The notes under the pieces were generated by a model. The model worked only from the letters and a program-made list of their open reading frames with translations. It ran no database searches and was not told where the DNA came from. Shown piece by piece: positions 1-10,788 of a DNA stretch of 28,211 bases. The position numbers were made by a program, and so were the translations under genes. Position 1 is the first letter of the stretch, and every line of letters begins with the position of its first letter. Location of the stretch: contig JADHYV010000137.1 of NCBI GenBank assembly GCA_027604705.1, positions 1 through 28,211 of the forward strand, written 5' to 3'. The stretch is from Allomyces arbusculus. Lineage: Eukaryota; Blastocladiomycota; Blastocladiomycetes; Blastocladiales; Blastocladiaceae.

Positions 1-77
1 TTTTTCCGCAACCGTCTGTTCCAGCGCTCGTCGACCATGTCCCCGCTTGACCGCTCGTCGACGTTTATTGTAAGGGT
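1..77 (+). repeat. Exact 77-bp inverted terminal repeat, left arm
   Basis: Bases 1-77 are the perfect reverse complement of 28135-28211, and the identity stops at base 78. Outside the 77 bp the two ends are only distantly similar. A perfect match of exactly this length at both ends is what a de Bruijn-graph assembler with k=77 leaves when a contig stops at a node shared by repeat copies. It may therefore mark a multi-copy sequence rather than the true end of an element. Confidence 0.95.
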
Positions 78-280
78 GTTCATGAACGTGTATGGGAAGG
101 AGTCATAATTCGTTGGATGTGTGCCCGAGACGGCAGATGACTTTGTGACTTCGTTTTAGCTTGTCTCTGGTCTGTCAATTGCGTCCATCATGTCAACCGC
201 CACAGGTAAAGGTCATGCTTGGTCGCGCGCTGCCCCTGGTGGGCGGCGCCAAGTGTATGTGCGGTCCTGCACGATTCTGC

Positions 281-345
281 TTTTCCGAGGGCTGTTCTTC
301 CAGCGCTCGCCGAATGTCTCCGCTTGACTGCCTCTCCACGACGCG
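281..345 (+). repeat. Degenerate internal copy of the terminal 77-mer
   Basis: The segment contains ctgttcttccagcgctcg followed by a variant of the atgtccccgcttgac core of the terminal repeat, with substitutions and small indels. The same order of words is kept as in bases 16-62. This shows that the terminal sequence belongs to a repeated unit present at least twice at the left end in the same orientation. Confidence 0.6.
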
Positions 346-823
346 AATTTTTCGCGCTCGTCACTGCAGCGTGCACTTCACGTCCTTGGCGTCACAACCG
401 CAACGGCCACAGTCCTGCAGCAGCGCGACCATCATCTTTCCCCGACGTTGTTGCTGTCGCGCATTAAGAAGGTTGTGATCGGCGAGGATAATGTGCTGAG
501 GTGCGAAGTCTGCGCAGTTTGGGCCTGTTGGCCTCGATCTTGGTCGAGTGCCAGAAATATTTTGTCACGCTTGTCGGGCTGGAGTTTGCCGAGTCGTGCC
601 AGCACGACTTCACAGCCCTTGTGGCTGGATCATTGGCGATTGGCGGTAACTCTTAGGCGTAAGCCTGCTCAAGGGATCGGATCATGTGCATTTAGCAATT
701 CACTGTGTGGCCGAATGCTTGCAGGCGTGGGTCAAAGAAGCACTCAGTGAAAGGGCTATTTGTTCCAATGGCAATACTGCCACTAACGGTCTAGCAGACC
801 TTCGCAAGCTCAATGTTGCGTGA

Positions 824-1373
824 CGTTAATGGGTTTTGTTGCCATATGTTGCTGCTGTCGTTTGTTAATTTCATCGCTTTCATCTCTCGCGTTGGTAAAA
901 TTGCGCTATTCGTTGATGCAAGGAACCCCAGAGGCTCGCCTTGGCACAAAGCGACATGGAATTTAACTCATGCAATTTTGAGGCACCACCAGTCAACGAT
1001 GCGCTCCAGCTTACCACGTGCAGAACCAAAACCCTGAGGGCCCCGCTGGTACTTTCGACCCTGAAAACGAGTCAATGAGACCATTCCTGGCATTTTTGGG
1101 GTTCTAGAGATGGTGCTCCTTTGCACGAAGCAAACTGCGATGTTTTGTTCATGAAACAGGAGGGACGAGTGAATGAGCAGATGAGCAAAAAAGGGCCCTG
1201 AATCACTAGAAAATACGAACCAATTCATAATTCTACAATATAGCGTCGAAAACAAACGAAAACAAGTCCCAGCGGCATCGCCCAGCCAAACGTGGCCGAT
1301 CAACGCAGCCCACCAGGACCGTGCACGCGCAAGAATGCGCACGCAACAGAATAAACAAGAAAGCACACCCCAC
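824..1373. other. Intergenic region downstream of the OPT gene
   Basis: About 550 bp between the left repeat and the stop codon of the OPT gene. It is less GC-rich than the genes. I see no conserved reading frame, RNA gene or clear repeat. The part nearest 1373 should hold the 3' untranslated region of the OPT transcript. Confidence 0.5.
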
Positions 1374-4300
1374 TTAGCTAAACGACTTCATCCAACGGTC
1401 CTGGTCCTCGGGCGGCTCGCACGTATCGCCGAACGGCCCGGCCGCATCTGGGTCCGGGTTGAGCAGCCAGTACGGCAGCTCAACTTCGGTCAGGAACCAC
1501 GACACGACGAGCGCTGCAATCGCGACGCCGACGTCAAGAGCGGTCGCGAGCACGTAGTTGTACTTGGTCCACCAGCCGCGGCGGTAGCGGTACATGAAAA
1601 ACTGGAAGAACGTCGAGACGCCAAATGACGTGAGCACCGCCGATTGATAAATACCGGGCGATCCCACTTGGAAAAGCAATGGCGATTGAATTAAGTGCCA
1701 CTATTTCAGACGGAAAAGGCGGAAAAATGGGTTAGAAGTGGTCATTTTGACGGTGGGTCGCAGGTCGATGGTGGGCAGGTACATACAGGGATCTTGTCGG
1801 TGACCATCGAACCGAGCTTGAGGATCGGCGGCAGCGCCAAACCAAGCAGCAGACCCGTGATAATAAGAGAAGAGTAGACCGATTCAAACTATTGGGAGAA
1901 GAGAGGGGAGTGGGTCAGCCAGCCGCTGTAGCTATGCCTGGCACTGGAGAAGCGAGTGGAGACGCGTACGAAGAAGCGAATCGGGCCAATGGCGCCCCAA
2001 ATAAGAGACGCCGAGTAGTAGACGTTCGTGTTGGTCGCGCCCCAGTTTTTGCCGACGCCCTCGACGCCCTTGCCGTTGACCTTGAGCCACTGGACGTCTG
2101 GATGGGTGGGGCACATTCTCGTTAGCGTGAATGATCCAGCGCATGATGGCGGCGTGAAGCTCGAAAAGTAATACGTACGGTCAGGGTTGTTGAACCAGCC
2201 CACCATGGTCAAGTACGACACAATCACGGCAACGAGCTGCGACGAGATCTGGACGTAGAAGACGTGACGCGGCGGGATCTTGAGGTAGTGGCCGAGCTTG
2301 AGATCTGAGAGCAGGGTCAAGCATTGCGTGGACACTGTGACGCCAAGGCACTTGAAGGCCATCATGACGACTGGGTTGCCCGGGAGAATGAGACCGTAGA
2401 CAAACTCGGCGATGACTAGAAGCGCGACAGAAGCAAATATGGAGGTGAGTTTGAAAGCAAGAGCCGGAAAATGGACGCCAAAAGATCGTACCGTTCCTAC
2501 ATAGCGGGTGGAAAACATCAGTTAGTCGTCATTCCATTGCGATGCCATGTCAGAGCGAGGAAAAAAAACCCACATATAGAGACTCACGCCTGTTGTTGCG
2601 AGCACAATAGCGATCGGAATCGTGCCGATAATGGACACGGCCATGGAGAGGAGCGTGGCCCACCACGCCATGCCGATGCCTGAAAAGTGGCAGACCTGCA
2701 GCGACCAAAAGTCAGTCAAACGGCATTCCGACGCTCCCCACGCTTCCCCAGGCATCAATCACGTACAACGATGGCGAGAATGGCGGTGAGACAGAAAAAC
2801 CTGGAAGAAATGCAAGTGCTCCAAGGTCAGCGTGCAGCGCCAAAGTTGTTGAATGGTAGAGACATCCAAAAATAACGCACCCGTAGTACCAAGAGTCGGG
2901 CACTTCCGGGTAGGCCTTCATGAGCCGATTGTGAATGTCGTCGTCCTCCTGGCCCTGGCGGATCGTGCGGAACGACCGCAGAATATCGGGGCCAAAGAAC
3001 GTGATCGTATGCGACAGCGCCGAGGTGAACGAGGCCATCGAGCCAAAGTCTGCGACGATAAAAGGGTGGAGAGAGTATCAACGTCAGAACCGGGCACGAT
3101 GTGCGTAAAGCGGGTCGAGAGCAGCGGCGAGCGATACGAACAGGACCAGGCAAAGAATGGCGAGATGTAGAGCGGCTTCTTCTCCTCGTAGAGACTCTGG
3201 ATGATCTCGTGCGTGTGCGGGTCGACCAGCGCATCGGCCGACGTCTTCTTGCCGTTTTTGTCCGTGAGCTTGGTGTTGTTGAGCGGAATGCCGAGCACGT
3301 CCGACCACCAGTTGCCCGAGAACGAGATCGGACTCAGGATCCATTGGAAGATGACGTAGCTGACGAACAGGTTGCACGCCGACCAGTACGGCACTGAAAG
3401 TGGTGGAGAGCAAAGAGCGGAACGGTCGCGGTCAGTTTTTGGACTCGAATGACCTGCAGCGTTGCCCAAATCAAACGCGGGATACGTACTACTCATGGCC
3501 GTCGACGTAATGTACGACCAGTCGAGCGTGAACGACAGAATGCCGACGCCGCCGGCCGTCGAGCCGTAGTACTGAGCCATGCTGCCCTTGGGCGCGATCC
3601 AGCAGAGCAGAGGCAACTGAGAGAGCAGCGGCGAGATCCAACCTGGGCCAACCAAGTGGTAGACAAACATGCCGCTGGCCGCGATGAAGAAAAACTGCAG
3701 TGTCGACAGGCCCTTCTTGCCGCCCTCGGCCTCCTCCTCCTGCTCGGCGCGGTTGAGACCGTGGAACGCGCCGTAGAGCGCGACTGACGGCAGGACCGAC
3801 GGCCAGACCATGTGCGACGGACGGATCAGGAACTTGCGCGAAACGCCAGAGATACCGAACCCGAGCACCGATGTGGCAATGAGGAAGAGAATCGACCACG
3901 CCGGGCCAATCTGGAAATGCGGAAGACGGCGAAGGGGTGAGTTGAAAACTGCGCATGAGAGATCAGCTCCACCTGCGGGTCGTTTCAGGTCGAGTGTCAC
4001 GGGATCCTTTAAAAACTGGTGGAGAGCAATTCTGGCCCAACAGTGAAACTTACATCAAGGTTCTGGAGTAGGAGGTCGTGACAAAGGTCAGAGTGTGTTC
4101 TGGCGATGCGCAAGGCGATCAACTGCTATCACCCAACTGGACACGAAATGATCGCTCCAATGAGTATTACGTACGTAGAACTCCTTCTGAACCGCGAGGT
4201 TATCCGTCCCTGAAATGATAGAAGACGCACGACGTGTTTCAATGAGAACAGCACGACTCGGGGCCGCAGACTCAACACTGTAGCAAAATGGGTCTGCGCG

Positions 4301-4998
4301 TACCGTAAATGCCAGCGGCGCCGGTCGAGCCAAAAATGCCGATGAGGACGTGCTCCTTGACCGAGAACGGGCCCGGGTTCAGGTTGAACGAGCCAAGAGG
4401 ACCACACGGGACATGAACGCGCGGGACGACGCGGGACAGCGCGACGCCGAGCGGATAACTCAGCAGCACGGCGACGTAGGCGCTAGTCAACGATAATGAG
4501 TTTTCGGACTGTGGAGAGTATGACGGAGGGGCGGAGTGGACGTGGCGAGTCCGACTCGTGCGTTGGGCTTAACGAAAAGGAGACGTACGAAATGATGAAC
4601 GAGTTCGTGCGGTAGTAGAACATTTGGTTTGCCGCGGCTATGGATTGATGAAACAGTGGATTAGTTACTGTCGGTCAAGTCTTGGGTTGGGTGACTGCAA
4701 AATTAAATCACGTACAGAGAATGCAGCAAAACATCAATCCCAGGAACCACACGCGCCAGGTGAGCGACGGTGTAGACGGGTCATCCTTCTGCGGGATCAT
4801 CCCTTTGCGCGTCGAATCATCATCACGGTCAGATCACTGGCCGTCACTTGGACGTCCTTGATTACATCGAGTCAAGCACGCACCCGAGATACTCGCTTCG
4901 AACTCGGCATCGACGACAAACGACGACCCCTCCTTGGAGTTGATCTTCTTGTCGTCGGTCGGCGCCATGGCCTTCTCGGCATCAATGGCGGCGCCCAT
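1374..4998 (-). CDS. OPT-family oligopeptide transporter
   Basis: Proton-coupled importer of small peptides, or of related metal chelates, in the plasma or an internal membrane. The modelled protein is 754 aa in 15 exons: 4884-4998, 4716-4802, 4589-4637, 4304-4482, 4175-4209, 3490-3910, 3142-3393, 2878-3049, 2767-2800, 2574-2695, 2492-2496, 2179-2415, 1970-2097, 1787-1888 and 1374-1700. All phases agree. OPT hallmarks are NPGPF (119-123), NVIAEFVYGLILPG (490-503), KIPPR (536-540) and WWTKYNYVLATALDVG near the C-terminus, with many hydrophobic spans between them. The start sits in a perfect Kozak context (gccaccatgg). The 5-nt exon is needed to keep frame and to build the conserved NVIAEF. The intron at 3911-4174 is an outlier at 264 bp. 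Introns 3394-3489 and 2098-2178 are stop-free and in frame. Family assignment is firm; substrate is unknown. Confidence 0.93.
2492..2496 (-). other. Five-nucleotide microexon of the OPT gene
   Basis: The minus strand reads GAACG between a gtag acceptor (AG at 2498-2497) and a gtacga donor (2491-2490). The flanking introns are 77 bp (2497-2573) and 76 bp (2416-2491), both normal for this genome. A ctaac branch-like motif lies in the upstream intron. Joining exon 10 (phase 2), GAACG and the exon starting at 2415 gives M-N-V-I-A-E-F. No direct join of the flanking exons that I tried kept both the frame and this motif. Confidence 0.75.
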
Positions 4999-5957
4999 GG
5001 TGGCGGCGGGAAACGAGGTTCGCGGCACAAGTGAGACGGCTGCAAAGAACACGCGCGCGCAGGTCGGGTCGGGGTTTGTTGGCAGTCGGCCCAGGAGAGA
5101 AAACGTTTGAAGGAATCCGGACACGTTGTGCGGGGGATTGTGCTGCCTTTATACAAATGTCGCGCGCACGACGACGAGGGCAGCGGTGCCCCGGAATTGG
5201 CCCGTGCGTGTGCACGATTGCACTTCCGCGTGTGCAGATCCCCAAGCTGACGACTGCCAAGGAATTGGTTGCTGCAGCCAGTCGGGCCGTCGCTCCTGCA
5301 AATTCCTGTCGAGATGATGGTGGATGATGAAAAACAACGGGGAGCGCGCCGGGAAAGCTGTTTCAAGTTTGCAAACCATTCGAGCAGGGCAAGCGAGGTG
5401 TCAAGCCGCGCACCGTCCCGAACAAGAACGTGTTTCTCCAACCGATCCAAACCAAACCCAACCTTGTTGGCATTTGGGCTGGTCCATCGAGACATGCACG
5501 TCAGGCAATTATGGGCCAGCTACGCCAGGTGTGCGCCAGGTGGCGGGTGCCCTGTTCTTCGTTCGCAGGGCAGCATTGAGCATGCACGGGGTGGTCGGCA
5601 GGAGATCGGCCGGTCGGACGGGTGGTCGTGCGGGGCAGACATCGCGCGCGGGCACTGTCAAGCACAGCCCTCGGGCGAATTCAACCACCAACCACGTTGC
5701 ATGTCCTGGTGTCTGCCCCTCAACCAAACCATAACTGCACCGCCGTGGTCCCTTGCCGCCACGGTGACCAGCTCTCTCGGGGTAGCGCGGCGTAGCCGCC
5801 ACGACTCCGTCGCTCACGGCGCGCACTGCCTTGCAACCGGCGCGGACGGGTCCCCGCACACGCAAACACGCTGCAACCCAGGCCCCGACCGTTGATCGCG
5901 CACGTAGTACGGGAGCCACGAGGCAGAAAGAGATTGTTCAATTGGGAGCAGGATCCC

Positions 5958-6202
5958 ATGACTGGCGACGAGTGGCGCCGGTTGACCTCATGACTGGCTG
6001 AAACTGGCGTCGAGACTGGCGCTGCCTGGCGAAGCTGCTGCGCCTCGCCAGGCCCTGCATGAGGCTAACAAGGACGTCCCGCCAAATCTTCCAGGGCCCT
6101 TTCCGGTCGGGTGGGTTGATGGTGATAATCACTCACGCGAGCTAAAATGCGGTTCGCACGTCCGCCTGGCGTACAACTGGCGCACAACTGGCGCAACGTT
6201 TC
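5958..6202. promoter_or_regulatory. Cluster of CTGGCG words upstream of the OPT gene
   Basis: Seven copies of ctggcg, mostly as actggcg, occur within about 245 bp on the plus strand. Two sit side by side as acaactggcgcacaactggcg near 6172. They lie about 1 kb upstream of the OPT start. They could be binding sites for one factor or a decayed tandem repeat. No known factor is asserted. Confidence 0.2.
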
Positions 6203-6792
6203 GATTTTGACGGAGACTTTGATCCACTTTGATCCCGACTTGATGGACGTGTTCTCACGCGCTGGACGAGATGGGCCCGGGCAACGGCCCGTGCACAGGG
6301 GTGGAGGGGGATCGTAGATCCGCTCGGGAGGCCCTGACCCCCAAGCTGTCTGTCGCAAATATGCGCTTTGCTGCCACGGCAGATTCGGTGTTAAACTTTG
6401 CCCTGCATCGGCGTGTAAGAGTTGCTTGCTGTGCACTCGCTTGCGTGCCCAGTATGCTGCAACGCAGTCGGACGTGTTCCGCGCGCCCCACATCGCTTCT
6501 CTCGTGATGGTCGTCTCCCGTGATGGTCGAGGTCGGTCGTGGGGGCATTTTGGTTAACGACCATGTGGTGCAATCTTGGCTAAGAGGGGGTAGTCAGCGC
6601 CGGGTCGGATCCGTGATCGTGGCCGCACATACCACGGCCTTATCAATCACGCTCGTCCCAATGTTGGCGGCAGTGGCAACAGAGGTTCTCAAGCAGGACG
6701 CATGCATTGTCGGCCTCAGACTTTCACGTACCGCAGCAACTGGGCTGCGCATGGACCATGACCGCTCTTCTAATCCAAGTTCAATGAATGCA

Positions 6793-6933
6793 TTACTTGT
6801 TTTCATCCAACAGGATGGCGGGTATCGAGATGCGAATGGACGCGTGCGTCGTGACGGCCACGTCGACAATGGCGTTGGTAACCATGGTGACTGCACTGAG
6901 GCGAGTGATCGGTACAAGCAACATGATGACCAT
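6793..6933 (-). other. Possible exon of an unrecognised gene, or a gene remnant
   Basis: A minus-strand frame of 46 codons begins MVIMLLVPITRLSAV and runs to ILLDENK. It looks more protein-like than its surroundings and carries a potential splice donor (gtaatg) overlapping its stop codon. Splice-like gtacgt and cag signals follow further downstream. I could not build a complete gene and recognise no family. Confidence 0.2.
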
Positions 6934-7424
6934 GGCGGCAGTGCTGCCCAGGTGATGGCAATGAGAGCCAACTGAAGCGGGACTTGCTTTGTGACACGAA
7001 GCGCAGTTCCAATGTCATACGTCTCCACCGCACTGCGACCCTGTCAGTCGCGTCGCTGATGGCTTTCAACAAAGAGTGCACGAGTGCAGGTTAATCACAG
7101 GAGCGACGTAAGGCCGTGTCCGGCACGCACTTTATGAACCGCATCGTCGGCTTTACCCGTATCGCGAATATTCCAGGACCCTCCTGTCGCGATAGTCAAG
7201 GGCGACCCCAGACGCAGACTGCGTCTCTCGATGGAGGTCAAAAAGAAAAAAAAAAAAGTTTTACGACACGTCTCGTTGCTCCAATCCTTTTCCCGTCCAC
7301 CTCGCTGCGACACTCTCCGCCGCATCCCGCGCATCCCGGGCTGCAACACTGGCCTTACTCGCCAACTTGTCGCGATGCCCAATGACCGCCGCGGGCGCGT
7401 CTTGCCCGACGACCGCATGCAATT

Positions 7425-9520
7425 CTACACTCGTAACCCCCTGATTAGCACCCGCTCGACACCATCAGCATACAAACCAGCGCAGAACATACCCGCAACC
7501 GCATCCGCACACGCCGCGGCCACATCCACCATCCCGGCTTTTGAGGCCATCGTGACGCACGTCTGCAACGATGCGCGCGCATGGTCCGTCGCAAGCGACG
7601 CGAGAACGGCGCCGGAGACGGCCATGGCCGCGGTCTTGACGTGTAGGTTGTCCTTGGCCGCTTTGAGCGCGTCGATCAGTGCTTTCCTACGTCGGATGGT
7701 CGGTCGCACCCAATCCTTTAACCATTCGCTGAAAACGAGACAACGTACTTCTGCTTGTTCACCTCCGTGAGCGTCATGACTCGCACCATCGCGACCGCCG
7801 GCGCAATACTCGCGTGCGTTTCGGGATCACACGCGGCGAGCAAAGCGCGCGCCGTGGCCAAGTTATCGTCGCCCGTGGTCGAATCCGCCGCATAGACGAG
7901 GCCCTGCGCAAGCCCGAGCCGCGCAACGTCACGCAGACTCGCAGGCGCGTCGCGGTTCGAGACGACGGCGTCAAAGTGCGCAAAGGCGACCGGCCAGTTG
8001 TTGGCGGCTTGGTGCAAGTGCGCGAGGTGCAGATGCAAGACGTGGGTGGGTGGTGGGGTCGCGAGGGATGCGAGGAGATCGAAGGTCTGTGGGGTTCGAG
8101 GAACAAGTGAGCGGCAAGCTCAAACGAGTTGGTAGGATAATGAAGACGAACCTCAGCAGCCGTCTTGAACTGGCCTTGACTTAGCGCCACGTCGAGCAGC
8201 GTCGAGTAAAACGCGGCCAGCAGGCCGTCGAAACGCACGCCCGGCGCATGTCCTATCCAGAAAAATCGGTCAGTTCCTCCGTCACCCCACCTCACCCCCA
8301 CCAAGCCCAACATACTCTGCAGCGTCGCGACGCCATGCTCCAAAAACAGCCGCGCGCGATCACTCTGCACATCCAACCGATTCACCAGCGCGCTGACCAA
8401 ATACGTGACCACCACAACCTCGCTCTCCGTCCACGTCTCCAACCTAACCGGCTGAATCGGCGCGGCCGCCACGACCAGCGGATGCGGTGCGTTGGCCACC
8501 AAGACGTCCACCCCGCCATCCGGCGCCGTCGCAAACCCCACCTCCCCCACTGATGCACTCGGCTGCTCAAGTAATTGCTGCAGTGCCGCGAGCGTCGTCG
8601 ACGCATGTGCGACGCGATCCGCCTTCAACGACGCCAGGATTTCCAACACGTGCCACTGCGCGCGCATTCGACGCGGGACCACAGTCCCGCCATTCCCTGC
8701 GGCGCGTGCCGCGGACTCGACCGCGTCAAAGTACTCCTTGAGCGAGGCAAAGTCGCGCGCGCCCGTAACGCTTCGGGCAAGGACGTGGTGCGCTACGTGC
8801 ATCGTTAAGTGCATGACGAGAATCGGGTGCGCGGCCAAGTGGGTCTGGCAGAAGGGCACGGTTTCGGCGCGCCACGTGTCGAGCGGGTTGGAGGAGGCGG
8901 CGAGGTGCGTGGTCGCAAAGACGAACGCCCATGCGATCCGGCCGAGCGAAATGGATGCGTGCCATGCGGACCGGATCATGGGGATGGCCTGGGTGGAGCG
9001 GTGGGTCGCGAGGAGGTACGTGATGTGATGCAGGTGCACCGAGTACGTGTGGTCGGCGCCGGGCGGGAGGCGGGTGGTGAGCGCGGCCTATGCGTGACGG
9101 AATGTGAGCGGATCGTCGATGAATGGAGTGGTTGCAGCAGAGCAGTGGTCGTACTGCCTTGTGCAGCGCGTCCTGCGCAATCTGGTCGGCACCCGCGTCC
9201 CCATGCTGCGCAAACTCAGTGACCACCGCAACAAGTCGTAGCCTCGCCTCGATCGCAGCGACCAAGGGCAAAGTCGGCATGCGCGCAACGGATTCCAAGC
9301 AATGGACGGCAATTCGGACGTGACTGTCGGCCAGAGTGCCATTACCGGACCCGGTTGCGCGCATCGCTGCAAGCACCCCTCGCGCTTGAGAAGCGGCATG
9401 GTCGGCGAGAACCAAGAGCGTGGCGGGGACGACGGGAAGAGTATTCGGGTCCCCTGGCGGGCCATGGGCGCGGTCGATGGGTGGGGCCGGTGATGCGGAT
9501 GGACCTGGATGATGGTGCAT
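7425..9520 (-). CDS. MAU2: Cohesin loading complex subunit MAU2/Scc4
   Basis: MAU2 (Scc4) binds the N-terminus of Scc2/NIPBL and helps load cohesin onto chromatin in the nucleus. The model has five exons: 9155-9520, 8316-9087, 8152-8252, 7749-8086 and 7425-7686. It encodes 612 aa, close to the 613 aa of human MAU2, and all phases agree. Near the N-terminus HVRIAVHCLESV, followed by AAIEARLRL, resembles human IRLCVHCLQAV and RIEARTHL. The rest is helical, TPR-like sequence, for example VLHLHLAHLHQAANNWPVAF and KKALIDALKAAKDNLHVK. The start is the first in-frame ATG after a stop and has A at -3. It is transcribed in the same direction as the ANP32-like gene upstream. The assignment rests on short matches plus length; another TPR protein is the main alternative. 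Confidence 0.75.
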
Positions 9521-9910
9521 TTGATGTCGTCTTGGTGTTCAAGGGCAGTGCAGCAATTGCAGCAACTGATGTTGGAGTTGGGTTGGCTGGATTGGATGAT
9601 TTGTCGTCGTATAACTCGTCGTCGTATAACTCGTCGTCGTATGACTCGTCATTGTCGTCATCGTGCGTGTGCTTGTGTTTTGAATGATTGGCCAAGGAAC
9701 TCGTTTGACGTGGACGTACCATGGATGTGAATCACTTCTCACTTCTCCATCTCAAACTGCCTCAGGAACTCACAAACTGGTCGGAAAGCAACAGAAATCC
9801 TTTTTGCGACGGCAAAGCAATCAATAAATACTCCGTCCTCATTTTAAATAAACGCTCTTCACCCGACAGCGAGCCCGACTGAGTCCGAGCGCGGCCACGC
9901 CCCCGGTAAA
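9521..9910. other. Intergenic region between ANP32-like gene and MAU2
   Basis: This 390-bp gap should hold the MAU2 5' leader and promoter and the ANP32-like 3' end. It contains a 15-bp tandem repeat (9604-9648) and an AT-rich stretch around 9820-9855. No gene is seen. Confidence 0.5.
9604..9648. repeat. Three copies of a 15-bp tandem repeat
   Basis: The unit tcgtcgtataactcg occurs twice exactly and a third time with one change (tatgac). It lies 84-128 bp upstream of the MAU2 start codon, probably in its 5' leader or core promoter. Confidence 0.85.
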
Positions 9911-10744
9911 CTACGGTCCATGCCGCGCGCGCTTGCGCACCTGGTCCGCCAGCCCGTCGCTGCTCAAATCAAACGCCCGCTTGCCTGTAACGAGTACGAC
10001 ACCATCATCGTCCCGGTCCTCGTCGTCGGCCAAATCAAACGCGTCGTCGTCCTCGTCTAGCTGATCATGCGAAAACGGCACATCCAGACCATTCGTAAAC
10101 GCGTCGCCATACAATTCCGCGAGGCTCGGGGCCGCCGCGTCGCCTTCAAATTCGTTCCTGTCGTCGTCGTACTCGTCCGAGTAAACGCCGACGGGCGCGG
10201 CGGTGGCTGTGGCCGCTGCTTGTGCCGGCAGATCATCAAATTGCGACTCTTCGTCATCGTCGTACTCGTCCTCCACCTCGTCATCCTCGTCCTGCAACTC
10301 GACCACGACCGGCGCGGGCGCTGCTGGCGGTGGAGCGGGCGCAGCCGACCACTCCGACGGCTCGTCGTCTTCGTCGTACCCGTCATCCTCGTCCTCGTCG
10401 TCGTCGAGATCGTCAACCGTTTCGTGCGTCGGGTGCGGCGGCTGCGTGACGTTGGCGATGCCGATCAGCGAGTCCTCGTCCTCGTCGTCGTAGTCGTCGT
10501 CGTCGGACTCTTCGTCCAGGTCCGACTCGCCGAGAACGACGACATTGTGCATGGCCGCAGTCGGTCGTGGCGGCAGCGGGTCGAGCGGCACGGGATCATC
10601 TTGGAATGACGATTCGACTTCGTTCTCGTCCTCTTCCTCGTCGTCAACTTCCTCGGCGTGCCGATCGTGCTGGTAATCGCCGCTCTCGTGCTTGTCCTCA
10701 GAATCTTCGATCTCGATCGTCACGACGCGCCGCGACGCGTCCGC

Positions 10745-10788
<44 letters not shown>

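Larger units (their letters stand above)
1..823 (+). repeat. Left-end copy of an unrecognised protein-like repeat family
   Basis: This stretch is the inverted counterpart of the right end of the window. Read on the plus strand it holds protein-like segments that match the minus strand of 27578-28211. LQQRDHHLSPTLLL near 415 pairs with LQHHDQHLAPELFL near 28001. LVECQKYFVTLVG near 535 pairs with VVSECRDYFELRIG. AIHCVAECLQAWVKEALSE near 695 pairs with AIHRASEFCKSGLHDLLAR. The matching segments lie in more than one frame, so the copy is interrupted or contains unmodelled introns. An earlier, weaker relative may occupy 75-180. I do not recognise the family. It could be a tandem or subtelomeric gene family or a degenerate mobile element. 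The left edge is cut by the end of the window. Confidence 0.55.
4999..7424. other. 2.4 kb gene-poor region upstream of OPT and downstream of MAU2
   Basis: No convincing gene is seen on either strand. The right part should contain the MAU2 3' end and the left part the OPT promoter. Visible items are a cluster of ctggcg words (5960-6200), a short exon-like frame on the minus strand (6793-6933), a near-perfect palindrome agacgcag-a-ctgcgtct at 7210-7226, and a 12-base A run at 7246-7257. Open frames elsewhere here have compositions typical of GC-rich noncoding sequence. Confidence 0.45.

Noticed and set aside
968-1366. 132-codon minus-strand frame after the OPT stop
   Set aside because: Composition is not protein-like over most of its length, and it lies where the OPT 3' untranslated region is expected.
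6520-7028. Overlapping 140-150-codon frames on both strands
   Set aside because: Neither shows a recognisable motif or consistent protein-like composition over its length; only the short stretch at 6793-6933 was kept, as a weak candidate.
7210-7226. Palindrome agacgcag-a-ctgcgtct as a terminator or operator
   Set aside because: Hairpin terminators are not expected for a nuclear protein gene and the adjacent A run is separated by 19 bases; nothing else supports a role.
9342-9722. Alternative upstream start for MAU2 through an Asp-rich frame
   Set aside because: It is in a different frame from MAU2, no plausible intron joins them, and the downstream ATG gives the expected protein length.
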